A DNA stretch of 64,000 nt from Agriterribacter humi (GCF_009192765.1 NZ_VOHQ01000003.1:310001-374000); one strand, 5' to 3'; counted from the first letter of the stretch, positions 16,463 through 26,654 are shown. The notes: generated by a model not told the origin, from the sequence alone. A program made the numbers and translations.

Positions 16463-18721
16463 ATGTTATTAGCAACTGATCTTGACGGAACATTTTTGGG
16501 AGGCCGGCAGGCAGACCGTTTAAAATTATATCGTTTGATACGGGAGCAGGAAGATATACGCTTAATGTTTGTTACGGGGCGTGGTATTGAAAGTGTGATG
16601 CCCTTGCTGGATAACCCTGTGATCCCCGACCCGGACTATATTATTTGCGATGTTGGCGCAACTATTTTAAACGGGCAAACCCTGGAGCCTGTTCAACCCA
16701 TACAATCAGAAATTGAGAATCAGTGGCCGGGTACATTGGTTATACAAAAAAGAATGCGAAAAGTAAAAGGACTTCGCTTGCAGCCCGTATCGCAGCAACG
16801 TCGTTGCTCTTTTTTTTATGATGGGCGCACGGATATTGATGCAGTAAAAAAAATTGCTGATGAAATGGGGCTGGATGTATTGCTGTCTGCCGGAAGATTC
16901 CTGGATATTCTTCCTAAAAATATAAATAAAGGATCTACACTAAAGCGGTTGGTTAAATTAATGCATTTTTCTTCCAAGGATATACTGGTAGCCGGCGACA
17001 CCCTTAACGACCGGTCTTTATATGATACACAGTACAAAGGGGTGGTTGTTGGCGCAGCAGAACCGGCGCTGATTGATTACACCAGTGATATGCCGAATGT
17101 ATTGCAGGCAACATCGCATGGCGCCGGAGGGATACTGGAATCTATGAAGCATTTCCCCGAGTTCAGTGGTTATGTTAATAAGGAAACTAACAATATACCT
17201 GAGGATGCGCAAGGCGATACGCAATTGCTGGTAATGTATCACCGGCTTCCTTACGAAATGAAGGATGTAAACGGAATAGAAGAAAAAGTGTCGCCAAAGA
17301 GCCCCAATGGAATTATTCCATCCTTATTAGGATTCTTCAGCAATGGTCGTACAGGCGCGTGGATTGCATGGGAAGAAGTGCGGAACAAAAATATAGTACG
17401 TGCCGACAGGTATATTGATGAAAATAAATACCCTAATCTTATTGCTTCCAGCATTCCGCTCACCAAAAAAGAGATTGAAGTTTTTTATAAATTATTTTCT
17501 AAAGAAGCATTTTGGCCCGTAATATTTTCATTCGCCGATAAAGTGAGGTTCAATCATGAGCAATGGGAGCAGTATGTAAATGTAAACCGCTTATTTGCAG
17601 AAAGGGCGGCGGCAGAGGCCGATAAAAATGCTACGGTATGGATACATGAATATAACCTGTGGATGGTTCCGGGAATATTAAGGCAGTTAAGGCCGGATGT
17701 AAAAATTGGGTTCTTCCATCATACCGCCTTTCCTCCGGCCGATATTTTTAATATCATTCCATGGCGAAGAGAAATCATTGGCAGCATGCTGCAATGTGAT
17801 TATATAGGGTTTCATATTCCACGGTATGTTGAAAATTTTGTGGACGTAGTAAAAAGCCATACACCGGTTAAAGTACGTTCCGAGCAATCCTGCGCCGACA
17901 GATTTTTGACCTATAGTTGTGCATTGGGCGTAGATAAAATGACAAGAGAGATAGATGCCGGTGGCAGAATAATACGATTGGGCGCACATCCTGTAGGCAT
18001 TAATATGAAAAATATCCGCCACATTTTTGAGCAGCCGGCCACGCAGGAAAAAATAAAGAAAATGCAAAAACAAACGGATGGTAAAAAAATAATCCTATCT
18101 GTTGAGCGGCTGGATTATGTAAAAGGCCCGCTCGAAAAAATAAATGCTTTTCAATCTTTCCTGGAACGCAATCCGCAATTACATGGTAAAGTGGAATTGA
18201 TTAATATTTGCACACCACCTGCTTCGGGTATGAAAGTATATGATAAAATATTAGCTGAACTGGAGCAGGCTATTGGTAAAATTAACGGTAAATATGCACG
18301 GTTAGACTGGGTACCCATCCGTTTCTTTTTCAGGTCGGTGCCTTTTGAGGAGGTAATCACTTATTATGCTATTGCCGATGTGGCATGGATCACACCGCTG
18401 CGGGATGGATTGAATTTGGTGGCCAAAGAATATATTGGTGTGCAGGGACTTAAGCCTGCCGCTGATGGTGTACTGGTGATATCTGAATTTGCAGGCGCTT
18501 CTGTTGAATTGTCGTATGCTATCCGTACCAATCCTTATGATATTAAGGACCTGGTGCAGGGGCTGGAACAGGCTTTGTCGCTGGAACAAAACGAAAAAAA
18601 GCTACGCATGGAGCGTTTGTTTGAACAGGTAACGCATTACGATATTGATAACTGGGGCAAAGCTTTTATGCATGAACTGGAAAATATACGCCGGGAGGAC
18701 AGCGTAATGCAGGTACAATAA
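16463..18721 (+). CDS. ggpPS: HAD phosphatase-GT20 synthase fusion, probable glucosylglycerol-phosphate synthase/phosphatase
   Basis: A 752-residue two-domain enzyme. Residues 1-235 are a HAD-IIB phosphatase with DLDGT (6-10), FVTGRG, the lysine of NKGS and GDTLND (178-183). Residues from about 255 to the end are a GT20 glycosyltransferase with GFFHHTAFPPADIFNIIPWR, LSVERLDYVKGP and the nucleotide-sugar site RDGLNLVAKEY. The phosphatase-first order matches GgpPS enzymes that make the osmolyte glucosylglycerol from ADP-glucose and glycerol-3-phosphate. Classic trehalose fusions have the synthase first. FHHT and PWRREI resemble GgpS more than OtsA. It is transcribed alone. Trehalose-6-phosphate synthesis remains the alternative. 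Confidence 0.75.
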   Translation: MLLATDLDGTFLGGRQADRLKLYRLIREQEDIRLMFVTGRGIESVMPLLDNPVIPDPDYIICDVGATILNGQTLEPVQPIQSEIENQWPGTLVIQKRMRKVKGLRLQPVSQQRRCSFFYDGRTDIDAVKKIADEMGLDVLLSAGRFLDILPKNINKGSTLKRLVKLMHFSSKDILVAGDTLNDRSLYDTQYKGVVVGAAEPALIDYTSDMPNVLQATSHGAGGILESMKHFPEFSGYVNKETNNIPEDAQGDTQLLVMYHRLPYEMKDVNGIEEKVSPKSPNGIIPSLLGFFSNGRTGAWIAWEEVRNKNIVRADRYIDENKYPNLIASSIPLTKKEIEVFYKLFSKEAFWPVIFSFADKVRFNHEQWEQYVNVNRLFAERAAAEADKNATVWIHEYNLWMVPGILRQLRPDVKIGFFHHTAFPPADIFNIIPWRREIIGSMLQCDYIGFHIPRYVENFVDVVKSHTPVKVRSEQSCADRFLTYSCALGVDKMTREIDAGGRIIRLGAHPVGINMKNIRHIFEQPATQEKIKKMQKQTDGKKIILSVERLDYVKGPLEKINAFQSFLERNPQLHGKVELINICTPPASGMKVYDKILAELEQAIGKINGKYARLDWVPIRFFFRSVPFEEVITYYAIADVAWITPLRDGLNLVAKEYIGVQGLKPAADGVLVISEFAGASVELSYAIRTNPYDIKDLVQGLEQALSLEQNEKKLRMERLFEQVTHYDIDNWGKAFMHELENIRREDSVMQVQ

Positions 18722-18728
18722 TTTCTTC

Positions 18729-19154
18729 TCAGATCAATGGTTTGGCTGTTCTGAAGCAGGTGCCTTTAAACAGGGCTACCTGCTCATTACGCTGGTTGGT
18801 GATGGTAACAATGTATAGTCCGGTGCTTTTGCCGTTGTGCAGCTCTTTGGCTTCTGCGGTTAATATATCCCACAGTTTTGAAGCTTTGGTAAAAGTGATG
18901 GAAGTATCCCATGCTACAGAAAGATTGTTACGGCTGTTACATGCAAACGCGAAGGCGCTGTCGGCCAGTGAAAAAGGAATGCCGCCGTGCACTATTCCCA
19001 GTCCATTCAGCATTTCATCGCGTATTTCCATTTGAATTTTGCTATATCCCTCTCCCGCCTCAAGCACTTTTATGCCCAGCCACCTGCTGAAGCTGTCCCT
19101 GTTCATTATTTCTTCTACTACTGCAATAGCAGTTTTATCATTTGTGTTGCTCAT
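18729..19154 (-). CDS. PaaI-type hotdog thioesterase
   Basis: A 141-residue single hotdog domain with the family signature LGIVHGGIPFSLADSAFAFA, where the HGG loop and the following acidic residue form the acyl-CoA thioesterase site. Such enzymes release CoA from (hydroxy)phenylacetyl-CoA or other aryl and medium-chain acyl-CoAs. It converges on the GT20 gene with only seven bases between the stops. The acyl-CoA synthetase gene follows on the same strand, 64 bases downstream, so the two probably share a transcript. Confidence 0.88.
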   Translation of the reverse strand: MSNTNDKTAIAVVEEIMNRDSFSRWLGIKVLEAGEGYSKIQMEIRDEMLNGLGIVHGGIPFSLADSAFAFACNSRNNLSVAWDTSITFTKASKLWDILTAEAKELHNGKSTGLYIVTITNQRNEQVALFKGTCFRTAKPLI

Positions 19155-19218
19155 AATTTTTGTTTATCTATTCTTAAAACAGTATATATTAAGAAGCTTT
19201 GAGGGAGCGATCTGCAAC

Positions 19219-21021
19219 TTATATTATCGTTCCGTTAGCGTATATCCTTTCTATGGCATCTTTATATTTTTCCATGATCACTTTACGTTTCAGGCTGAGC
19301 TTGGGCGTAACTTCTCCCGATTCCACACTCCATTCACGCGGCAGCAGCTCAAATCGCTTTACCTGCTCCACATGGTTGAAGTTGTGATTGAGCTGTTCCA
19401 CAATTTCTTTGTAATGTGCTATTACCGCCGGGTCTTTAACGACAGTTTCGTTGGATTGAAAAGAGACGCCATTCTTTGCACACCAGTCTTTTAAATTAGC
19501 GAATGACGGAACGATGAGTGCGCCTACAAATTTTTGCCCGGCGCCTAATACTATGACCTGTTCAATAAAACGGGATTCCTTGAGTTTATTTTCAATAGCA
19601 GAAGGGGCTACATATTTGCCACCGCTGGTTTTGAACAATTCTTTTTTACGGTCGGTGATGCGCAAAAATTTATCATCCTCAAATACGCCGATATCGCCGG
19701 TATGCAGCCAGCCATCAATAATGGCTTCCGCAGTAAGATCGGGGCGTTTATAATAACCCACCATCATGGATGGGCCCTTTACGCAAATTTCTCCGTCATC
19801 CATCAGCTTTACTTCCACTCCTTTTATGGGTGGTCCAACAGTACCAAACTTCATTCCTCCCGGCTCACGCCGGTTAACAGCAATAACAGGTGAATTTTCG
19901 GTGGGGCCATAGCCTTCATACAAAGGTATTTGAGCCGCGTTAAATATGCGGATCAGCCGCTCCTGGCAGGCCGCGCCGCCGGTAATAATGTATTTAATAT
20001 TTCCACCCAGCGCTTCGCGCCATTTGCTGAAAATAAGTTTATTAGCGATGGATAATTTAAGGTTATACAGAAACCCGCCGTCAATAAGGTTATCATATTT
20101 TTTTCCTATTTCTACGGCCCAGAAAAAAAGTTGTCGCTTGATGCCTTTTAACTCCGCGCCTTTACCCATAATGCGTTCATATACTTTTTCGAGGAGGCGG
20201 GGAACGGTGGTAAATACATCGGGTTTTACTTCCTGCAGGTTAGCACCGATGGTTTCCAAGCTTTCGGCATAATAAATGCCTATTCCGCTGAACATATAGA
20301 TATAGCTTACCATTTTTTCAAAAATATGATTCAGGGGCAGAAAACTCAGTGCTTTGTATTGCGGCTGGTCGTCGAAAGGAAAACATTCTTTAGAAAGAAA
20401 TACATTTTGAACAATGTTATTATGGCTCAGCATTACACCCTTGGGCGTGCCCGTTGTGCCGGAAGTATAAATAATGGTAGCCAGGTCGTCTTTCTGAATT
20501 TTGCCTTTAATGGCTTCTATTTCGGCTAATCCTGCGTCTGTAGATTTATCCAATACTTCCGACCAGTGTTTGGCGCCGTCAATTGGGTTAAAGGTGAAAA
20601 TGTCTTTAACCGTGGGTATTTTAGCGCGGATACCCTGTAGCTTTTGGAGCAATTCTTCACTGCTTACAAATACATACTTTACAGCGGCATCGTTAAAGAT
20701 GAATTCAATTTCGAGCGGATTGGTAGTAGGATAAATGGGAACAAGTATAGCGCCGCTTTGCTGTACGGCCATGTCGGTGATCAGCCATTCGGGACGATTG
20801 TTCGAAATGATCGCGATCTTATCCCTGTTTTCCGTGGTCATGTCATTACCCGAAACGCCCAGGGTCAGTAGTCCGGCTGCTAATTTCAGCGAAGTTTGTT
20901 TTACTTCTTCGGTACTGTAAGGGCGCCACTGTCCATTTTCCTTTGCCACAAGCATATCCTTCTTGGGAAACTTTTCCAACTGGTAATTGAGGCAGTCAAA
21001 TAATCGCAGGGGTTGAATCAT
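19219..21021 (-). CDS. Long-chain acyl-CoA synthetase (AMP-binding)
   Basis: A 600-residue adenylate-forming enzyme that activates fatty acids to acyl-CoA through an acyl-AMP. The P-loop YTSGTTGTPKG is at 185-195. The A5 motif is YEGYGPTENSP, the A7 motif is WLHTGDIG, and A8 is ITDRKKELFKTSGGKYV. The C-terminal domain ends with the catalytic-lysine region TPKLSLKRKVI. Length and motifs match the FadD15/ACSL-like subgroup. The TPR gene lies just upstream on the same strand. Confidence 0.92.
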   Translation of the reverse strand: MIQPLRLFDCLNYQLEKFPKKDMLVAKENGQWRPYSTEEVKQTSLKLAAGLLTLGVSGNDMTTENRDKIAIISNNRPEWLITDMAVQQSGAILVPIYPTTNPLEIEFIFNDAAVKYVFVSSEELLQKLQGIRAKIPTVKDIFTFNPIDGAKHWSEVLDKSTDAGLAEIEAIKGKIQKDDLATIIYTSGTTGTPKGVMLSHNNIVQNVFLSKECFPFDDQPQYKALSFLPLNHIFEKMVSYIYMFSGIGIYYAESLETIGANLQEVKPDVFTTVPRLLEKVYERIMGKGAELKGIKRQLFFWAVEIGKKYDNLIDGGFLYNLKLSIANKLIFSKWREALGGNIKYIITGGAACQERLIRIFNAAQIPLYEGYGPTENSPVIAVNRREPGGMKFGTVGPPIKGVEVKLMDDGEICVKGPSMMVGYYKRPDLTAEAIIDGWLHTGDIGVFEDDKFLRITDRKKELFKTSGGKYVAPSAIENKLKESRFIEQVIVLGAGQKFVGALIVPSFANLKDWCAKNGVSFQSNETVVKDPAVIAHYKEIVEQLNHNFNHVEQVKRFELLPREWSVESGEVTPKLSLKRKVIMEKYKDAIERIYANGTII

Positions 21022-21085
21022 AACAATCGTTGTTTGTGCTTTGGTTCAATTTAGGTAAAAAACAATAAAGAATAAAGAAAGCCTG

Positions 21086-22096
21086 TTAATTTTGATAATA
21101 TTGACCCTTTGGTAATTTAAAAACCCTTCCGCGTTGAAAATCATTAAATGTAGTATAGGCTTCGGAATTGCTTTTTGTCCATGTTTGATACTGCTCTGCA
21201 TTGATGGCTGAACCAAAGATCCATTGGTTATACGCTTCATACATGTTGGCTTCCAGCAACTGTTTGTGGTAACCGAACAAACGAAATGGAAATTTTGCGG
21301 CATTGGTTTCAAGCCAGTTTTTAATAAATCCTGTTCTTATGGCAATCAGTTTGGCAGGATCAATACCGGCTGTGGCCAACGATGATTGACTATTCATTGA
21401 AGTAAGAAAGGCCTTTTCAAATTCATTTTTCTTTTTGCTGTCGTAATTTTTCAGGAGATCGGGATCAGCGAAAAGTTTTTTATAACCATCAAACAAAATA
21501 TTTTTTATCTCCGCCGTTCTGATCGTGTAGCTTTCGAGGTTAACGAAAATTTCCCCGTAAATCAGGCTCCATACTTTATCGGTAGTAAAATAATAATAGC
21601 GACTGGCATTATAATAGTTGCCGGGATAATTGGGATCAACTGAAATGCCTTTTTCCCATTGGGTGATGGCAGCGTAATCTTTTTTCTGCCAGAGCAGTTC
21701 TCCGTATTCACTGTATAATACACCACTGTTAGGAAACTTTTTCAAGCCTTTGAAATATATTTTGGCGCCTTCCTTTAACTCTTCAATAGCGCGGTATACC
21801 GTGCCTGCAATCTGGAAGCTTTGTACATCCGCTCCATCACTTTCTACCACAGGCTTTATGGTTTCGAGTGATTTGGCAAAATCTCTTTGCAAAAAATAAG
21901 TATAGGCTATATCATTGAGCAGGCTGATATCATTTGGTTTTTGCTGCAGCGCACGGTTAAATACCATAATGGCATTTCCCCAGTCTCCTTTACGCATATA
22001 ATCGCGGCCCGTTTGCTGCAGGGTATCGGCATTTTGCTGTGCAAAAACAATTACTGCAAAGAGGATGTATACCAGTAAAAGGGTAAGTTTTTTCAT
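21086..22096 (-). CDS. Exported TPR-repeat protein
   Basis: A 336-residue protein with a signal peptide (KLTLLLVYILFAVIVFAQQ) followed by about four TPR units. The first is DYMRKGDWGNAIMVFNRALQQKPNDISLLNDIAYTYF, spanning about 30-65. The C-terminal half (SKKKNEFEKAFLTSMNSQSSLATAG and beyond) is conserved-looking but not recognised. It probably sits in the periplasm as a scaffold; no partner is indicated. The acyl-CoA synthetase gene starts 64 bases downstream. Confidence 0.8.
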   Translation of the reverse strand: MKKLTLLLVYILFAVIVFAQQNADTLQQTGRDYMRKGDWGNAIMVFNRALQQKPNDISLLNDIAYTYFLQRDFAKSLETIKPVVESDGADVQSFQIAGTVYRAIEELKEGAKIYFKGLKKFPNSGVLYSEYGELLWQKKDYAAITQWEKGISVDPNYPGNYYNASRYYYFTTDKVWSLIYGEIFVNLESYTIRTAEIKNILFDGYKKLFADPDLLKNYDSKKKNEFEKAFLTSMNSQSSLATAGIDPAKLIAIRTGFIKNWLETNAAKFPFRLFGYHKQLLEANMYEAYNQWIFGSAINAEQYQTWTKSNSEAYTTFNDFQRGRVFKLPKGQYYQN

Positions 22097-22229
22097 GATG
22101 GTAAAGATACTGCCTGCAATAATAAAAATATTGTGAACATTTGAAAGCGCAGAGCAGTAGTATTGAAGTAAAGCAACGGTTGATTATAGTATCTTTAAAA
22201 CTTTATATACTAAATAATACGATAAACAA

Positions 22230-23594
22230 ATGCGACTGAAATATGCCTCCGTTTTACTGGCAATGTTTGTTCTTTTCAGCAATATGTTATCTGCCCAAAA
22301 CAAGCCCAATATTATTTTCGTGCTGGCAGATGATATGGGCTATGCCGACCTCTCCTGTTATGGTAATCCTGTAATCAAAACCCCATTTCTTGATAAAATG
22401 AGCAGGGATGGCATACGGGCTACCAATTATGCAGTATCCAGTCCGTCGTGCACACCTTCAAGAGCTTCGTTACTAACCGGCCGCTATGCCTCCCGCATGA
22501 ATCTGCCCTACCCGATAGGCCCGGGTTCTACATTAGGTTTGCCCGACCAGGAAATAACGATTGCGGAACTGTTGAAAAACATTGGATACAATACGGCTAT
22601 GATTGGCAAATGGCACCTCGGTGATCATGCACCCTACCACCACCCCACAGCACAGGGTTTTGATTCGTACTATGGATTGTTGTATAGTCATGATTACAGG
22701 TATCCGTATGTAAAAACAGATACCACTTTAAAAATCTTTCGCAACCGTACTCCTGAAGTAATGAAGCCTGCGGACTCTTCTCTTACCGGTCTTTATACCA
22801 AAGAAGCCATCCGGTATATACGGCAGCAAAAAAAAGAAAAGCCGTTCTTTCTATATCTTTCTCATAACATGCCGCATTTGCCGGTAGCTTTTGCCTCATC
22901 CAAAAATAATAAAGGAAGATCTGAAGGCGGTCCGCTTGGAGATGTAATTGAAGAGCTCGATGCCAGCCTTGCGCTGGTATGGGATGCTGTAAAGAAACAA
23001 GGATTAGCGGATAATACCATTTTCTTTTTTTCCAGTGATAACGGGCCGTGGATAGATTTCCCGGACCGCATGGCGGGCGATGGTGCTACCAGACCCTGGC
23101 ATGCAGGTACGGCGGGTGTTTTCCGCGGAAAAAAGGGTGAATCATATGAAGGCGGAGTGCGCGAACCCTTTATTGTATACTGGAAAGGCCACACGAAACC
23201 GGGAAGCACAATTACAGATATGATAAGCAACTTAGATGTATTGCCTACCATTGCCGCATGGACACATACCCCGCTTCCGGAAGGAAGAACACTTGATGGC
23301 CAGTCGGTATCTGATGTATTGCTGGGAAAAGCAGGGCGGCATCCTGGTCATAAGGAAATTTATTATGTAAATAATGGGGTATGTGAAGCAGTGCGCAAAG
23401 ACGGATGGAAATACCGGCGGATAGAAGCTGCTCCGGCCAATGGTATTTCCGGTAAAGCAAGAAAAGCTAAGGAGGAATTGTTTAATCTTTCTTATGACCC
23501 GGGAGAACGAACCAATGTATTAACGGAATTCCCGGAGAAAGCCACTGAGCTGAAAGCGTTGTTTGAAAAGTTTCCGGGGAAGACGGAGAATTAG
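22230..23594 (+). CDS. Sulfatase of the arylsulfatase type
   Basis: A 454-residue secreted sulfatase. A signal peptide (about 1-22) is followed by [20 protein letters not shown], whose D34-D35 are calcium ligands. The formylglycine motif is C74-T-P-S-R78, so maturation by a sulfatase-maturating enzyme is needed. Later metal and substrate motifs include GKWHLG and SSDNGP. The C-terminal subdomain ends at about 450. It hydrolyses sulfate esters, probably from polysaccharides, but no polysaccharide-utilisation genes lie beside it. Confidence 0.92.
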   Translation: MRLKYASVLLAMFVLFSNMLSAQNKPNIIFVLADDMGYADLSCYGNPVIKTPFLDKMSRDGIRATNYAVSSPSCTPSRASLLTGRYASRMNLPYPIGPGSTLGLPDQEITIAELLKNIGYNTAMIGKWHLGDHAPYHHPTAQGFDSYYGLLYSHDYRYPYVKTDTTLKIFRNRTPEVMKPADSSLTGLYTKEAIRYIRQQKKEKPFFLYLSHNMPHLPVAFASSKNNKGRSEGGPLGDVIEELDASLALVWDAVKKQGLADNTIFFFSSDNGPWIDFPDRMAGDGATRPWHAGTAGVFRGKKGESYEGGVREPFIVYWKGHTKPGSTITDMISNLDVLPTIAAWTHTPLPEGRTLDGQSVSDVLLGKAGRHPGHKEIYYVNNGVCEAVRKDGWKYRRIEAAPANGISGKARKAKEELFNLSYDPGERTNVLTEFPEKATELKALFEKFPGKTEN

Positions 23595-24334
23595 TTTATT
23601 GATTTACGGCCAAACCATAGTTCGTAATGCTTTTATACGAGCCATATGTTCGACCCCTTCAGGGTCGTAATACTTTTTATCGTGTAGTTATAAACGTTTA
23701 GACCCTTTCAGGGTCAGTACAGGTCCGTATATGTAAAGCGTTTGGTATACCCGACGCAGGAGGGTCGGACCACTGTTTGATAGCTCTTTCTTCCTATCCT
23801 GAAAGGATATAAGGTTTAGAAGAAGAACAGAAAAGTTTTTAGCGACTCCAAAGGAGTCGAAGTCAATGACGGGGAAGAATAGGAGTTGGATAGATAAAAT
23901 TAAATCCAAAGCGGGGAATCCTAAATTCGAAAGGAAGCACCAAGAAGCCAAATCACAAAAAACAAACCTGTCCGCCGGGGCGGGTAAAATTCAAACCTGG
24001 CCGCCGTGGCTGATATTAAATTCCAAGGAAGAAACTCGAAGTCCGAAGGAGGTTCAACGATAAACAATAAATCATAAACGACAAACTCAACTACAATTAC
24101 TGCACCGTGGTCACGCTGTGCTTCAAACCTGCCTTATGAAGACCCCGCTTGGACGGCAAAATCCAGATCCTTCTCTTCCTGCCGGTAGGCAAGCTTCGTC
24201 AGGATGACAAGCTAAAGAGCATAACTCGCCGGTAGTACAAAAGCTAAACATCTGCCCACAACCGCTCCTTTCCCTGAAACCTGAAACCTGAGGCCTGAGA
24301 CCTGAAACCTGTAACCGGCACCCTGCAGCTCCCC
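23595..24334. other. Large gene-free spacer with hairpins and micro-repeats
   Basis: About 740 bases without a credible gene between two convergent genes. The left part (23651-23859) carries four to five short hairpins, listed separately. The right part (24250-24330) is a run of degenerate CCTGAAACCTGAGGCCTGAG-type units. Both are typical of the repeat-rich spacers of this genome. Confidence 0.6.
23651..23859. repeat. Cluster of short REP-like hairpins
   Basis: Perfect stems lie at 23651-23667 (CGACCC/GGGTCG), 23701-23715 (GACCCT-TTC-AGGGTC), 23795-23809 (TATCCT-GAA-AGGATA) and 23843-23859 (CGACTCC-AAA-GGAGTCG). A weaker one is CCGAC/GTCGG at 23751-23768. Most share a 3-base A/T-rich loop flanked by C- and G-rich arms, with arm sequences that differ. 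This pattern resembles REP-type palindromes mobilised by tyrosine-type transposases, though no such transposase is in the window. Confidence 0.5.
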
Positions 24335-25561
24335 TCAGTCAATCAAATGCGTCAGTAATCCGTCTCTCAGCTTGGGTTCAAACCAGGTGCTTTTGGGAGG
24401 CATTACCATACCGCTGTCGGCGATATCAAACAATTGCTGAATGCTTACGGGGTATAAGCTGAATGCCACCTGCATCTCGCCGCTGTTTACTCTCTTTTCC
24501 AGTTCTGCCAATCCTCTTATACCACCTACAAAATCAATGCGCCTGTCGGTACGCTGGTCTTTAATGCCCAGCACCGGATCTAAAAGATTATTCTGCAGAA
24601 TGGTTACATCCAATACGCCTATCGGGTCTCCGGTATAAGTGCCGGGCTTTGCGGTTAATTTGTACCAGCGTTTATTAATATACATTCCAAAGCTATGGAG
24701 TTGCTGCGGCGCGAAGGCAGAATCGCTGGGTTCAACATCAAAGCTTTCGGCTATGCGTTGCAGAAAGGTATCTTTGCTTAATCCGTTCAGGTCTTTTACC
24801 ACCCGGTTATAATCCAGGATCCGCAATTGGGAGGCTGGAAATAAAGTGGTCAGAAAATAATTTGCGCCTTCTGTATCGCCGGCAGCAGTAAGCCGAACCC
24901 TGGCAGCACTTGCAGCCCGGTGGTGGCCATCGGCGATATAGGTGTGATCCACCTTTTCTGAAAAAGCTTGCGTAATAGCGGCAATGGTTTTGTCGTCATT
25001 GATCACCCAAATGGTATGACTAATACCATCATCGGCCACAAAATCGTATACCGGTTTTTTATCTGTCTGCCATTTTTCGATCAGCGCATCCAGCTCAGCT
25101 ACATTTTTATAGGCCAGAAACACATTGCCGGTTTGGGCGCCGGTAGTGGATATATGGCTGATGCGGTCCTGCTCTTTTTCCGGACGTGTATACTCATGTT
25201 TTTTGATAATATCATTTTCATAATCATCAACAGAAGACACGCAAACGAGCCCGGTCTGGCTTTTGTCGTTCATTACCAACTGGTAGATATAATAGCAGGG
25301 CTTATTTTCACGGAACAACACTTCACGCTGAATAAATGCGTCTAAGTTGTCTTTTGCTTTTTCATATACTTCCTTTGCATGTACATCCGTATCTTCCGGG
25401 AGATCAATTTCTGCTTTTGTAATATGAAGGAAAGAATTGGGATTGCCTCTTGCCTCCCGCTTTGCTTCTTTGCTGTTCAGCACGTCATAGGGTTGCGATG
25501 CTACCTGTTTGGCATATTGTGCCTGCGGGCGCAATGCGGTAAACGGAACGATAGTTGCCAT
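24335..25561 (-). CDS. DUF1015 family protein
   Basis: A 408-residue cytoplasmic protein that starts MATIVPFTALRPQAQYAKQVASQPYDVLN, the standard DUF1015 opening. It contains the family core TYIADGHHRAASAARVRL and the RTDRRIDFVGG segment. The biochemical role is not established. It starts 25 bases after the serC stop, so the two are cotranscribed. In many Bacteroidota DUF1015 genes are found with serC and serA; here serA is not between them. Confidence 0.88.
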   Translation of the reverse strand: MATIVPFTALRPQAQYAKQVASQPYDVLNSKEAKREARGNPNSFLHITKAEIDLPEDTDVHAKEVYEKAKDNLDAFIQREVLFRENKPCYYIYQLVMNDKSQTGLVCVSSVDDYENDIIKKHEYTRPEKEQDRISHISTTGAQTGNVFLAYKNVAELDALIEKWQTDKKPVYDFVADDGISHTIWVINDDKTIAAITQAFSEKVDHTYIADGHHRAASAARVRLTAAGDTEGANYFLTTLFPASQLRILDYNRVVKDLNGLSKDTFLQRIAESFDVEPSDSAFAPQQLHSFGMYINKRWYKLTAKPGTYTGDPIGVLDVTILQNNLLDPVLGIKDQRTDRRIDFVGGIRGLAELEKRVNSGEMQVAFSLYPVSIQQLFDIADSGMVMPPKSTWFEPKLRDGLLTHLID

Positions 25562-25586
25562 AATAATTGGTTAGAATATTTTTTGA

Positions 25587-26654
25587 TTAAGCATGCTTCA
25601 ATGCAAAATGCTGCATTAGTTCCACTAAAGTTTTTACACTGCCAAGCGGCAGGGCATTGTACAGGGAAACCCGGAACCCGCCTACGCTGCGATGACCTTT
25701 CACACCAACCATTCCTTCTTTTTTGCAAAGCTCAAGGAAGGCTTTTTCCAGTTCTGGATTTTCCATTACAAATACCACATTCATTTTACTGCGGTCGGCT
25801 TTATCAACGGTGGGTTTAAAAACAGGAATGCTGTCTAATGTATCGTAGAGCAATGCCGCTTTTTGATTGTTTATTTTTTCAATAGCAGCTACACCACCCT
25901 GTTCTTTTAACCAGCGCAGGGTAAGCATACAAACATATATGGCAAATACGGGAGGGGTATTGAGCATGGAACCGTTTTCAATATGTTTGCGGTAATCCAT
26001 CATGGAGGGCAATTGCCTGGTTACCCTGCCAAGAATGTTTTTATTTACCACCACCATGTTTACGCCTGCTGCGCCGATGTTTTTTTGGGCGCCCGCATAA
26101 ATGAGGCTGAAACGGTTAAAATCCATTACGCGACTTAAAACATCACTGCTCATATCGGCTACCAATGGTACAGTGGTTTCCGGAACAAAATGCATCTGCG
26201 TTCCTTCTATGGTATTATTGGTAGTGTAATGAAAATAAGCTGAGTCAGCGGGTATTTCAAAATCCCTGGGTATATAAGTATAACCCCTGTCTTTTGAAGA
26301 TGCTGCAACATTTACATGTCCAAAGAGTTTGGCCTCTTTTATAGGTTTGGTACCCCAAACGCCACAATCAAGATAAGCGGCCGTTTCGTTATCGTTCAGC
26401 AGGTTCATGGGCACCTGGAAGAACTGGGTGGTAGCACCGCCATGTAAAAACAAAACTTCGTGATCGCTGTCTAATTGCATTAACTCCTTTACCAAAGCGA
26501 TGGCTTCATCCAGCACTGCCTGGAAAAGCGGGGTGCGATGCCCGATTTCGAGAATGGAAAGACCTGTTTGGTTAAAATCAAGAATAGCCTGGCTGGCCTG
26601 TTCAAACACCTGCCGGGGCAAAATGCTGGGCCCCGCATTAAAGTTATGTATCAT
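25587..26654 (-). CDS. serC: Phosphoserine aminotransferase
   Basis: A 355-residue PLP enzyme of serine and pyridoxal synthesis, converting 3-phosphohydroxypyruvate and glutamate to phosphoserine and 2-oxoglutarate. It begins MIHNFNAGPSILPRQV, the invariant SerC N-terminus; an ATG ten codons upstream is discounted. The PLP-binding lysine is K191 in YAGAQKNIGAAGV. HRTPLFQ and the C-terminal HRSVGGFRVSLYNALPL complete the family signature. It forms an operon with DUF1015. Confidence 0.95.
   Translation of the reverse strand: MIHNFNAGPSILPRQVFEQASQAILDFNQTGLSILEIGHRTPLFQAVLDEAIALVKELMQLDSDHEVLFLHGGATTQFFQVPMNLLNDNETAAYLDCGVWGTKPIKEAKLFGHVNVAASSKDRGYTYIPRDFEIPADSAYFHYTTNNTIEGTQMHFVPETTVPLVADMSSDVLSRVMDFNRFSLIYAGAQKNIGAAGVNMVVVNKNILGRVTRQLPSMMDYRKHIENGSMLNTPPVFAIYVCMLTLRWLKEQGGVAAIEKINNQKAALLYDTLDSIPVFKPTVDKADRSKMNVVFVMENPELEKAFLELCKKEGMVGVKGHRSVGGFRVSLYNALPLGSVKTLVELMQHFALKHA

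Noticed and set aside
23651-23859. Possible CRISPR-like array
   Set aside because: The hairpins differ in sequence and spacing; there are no equal-length spacers and no cas genes.
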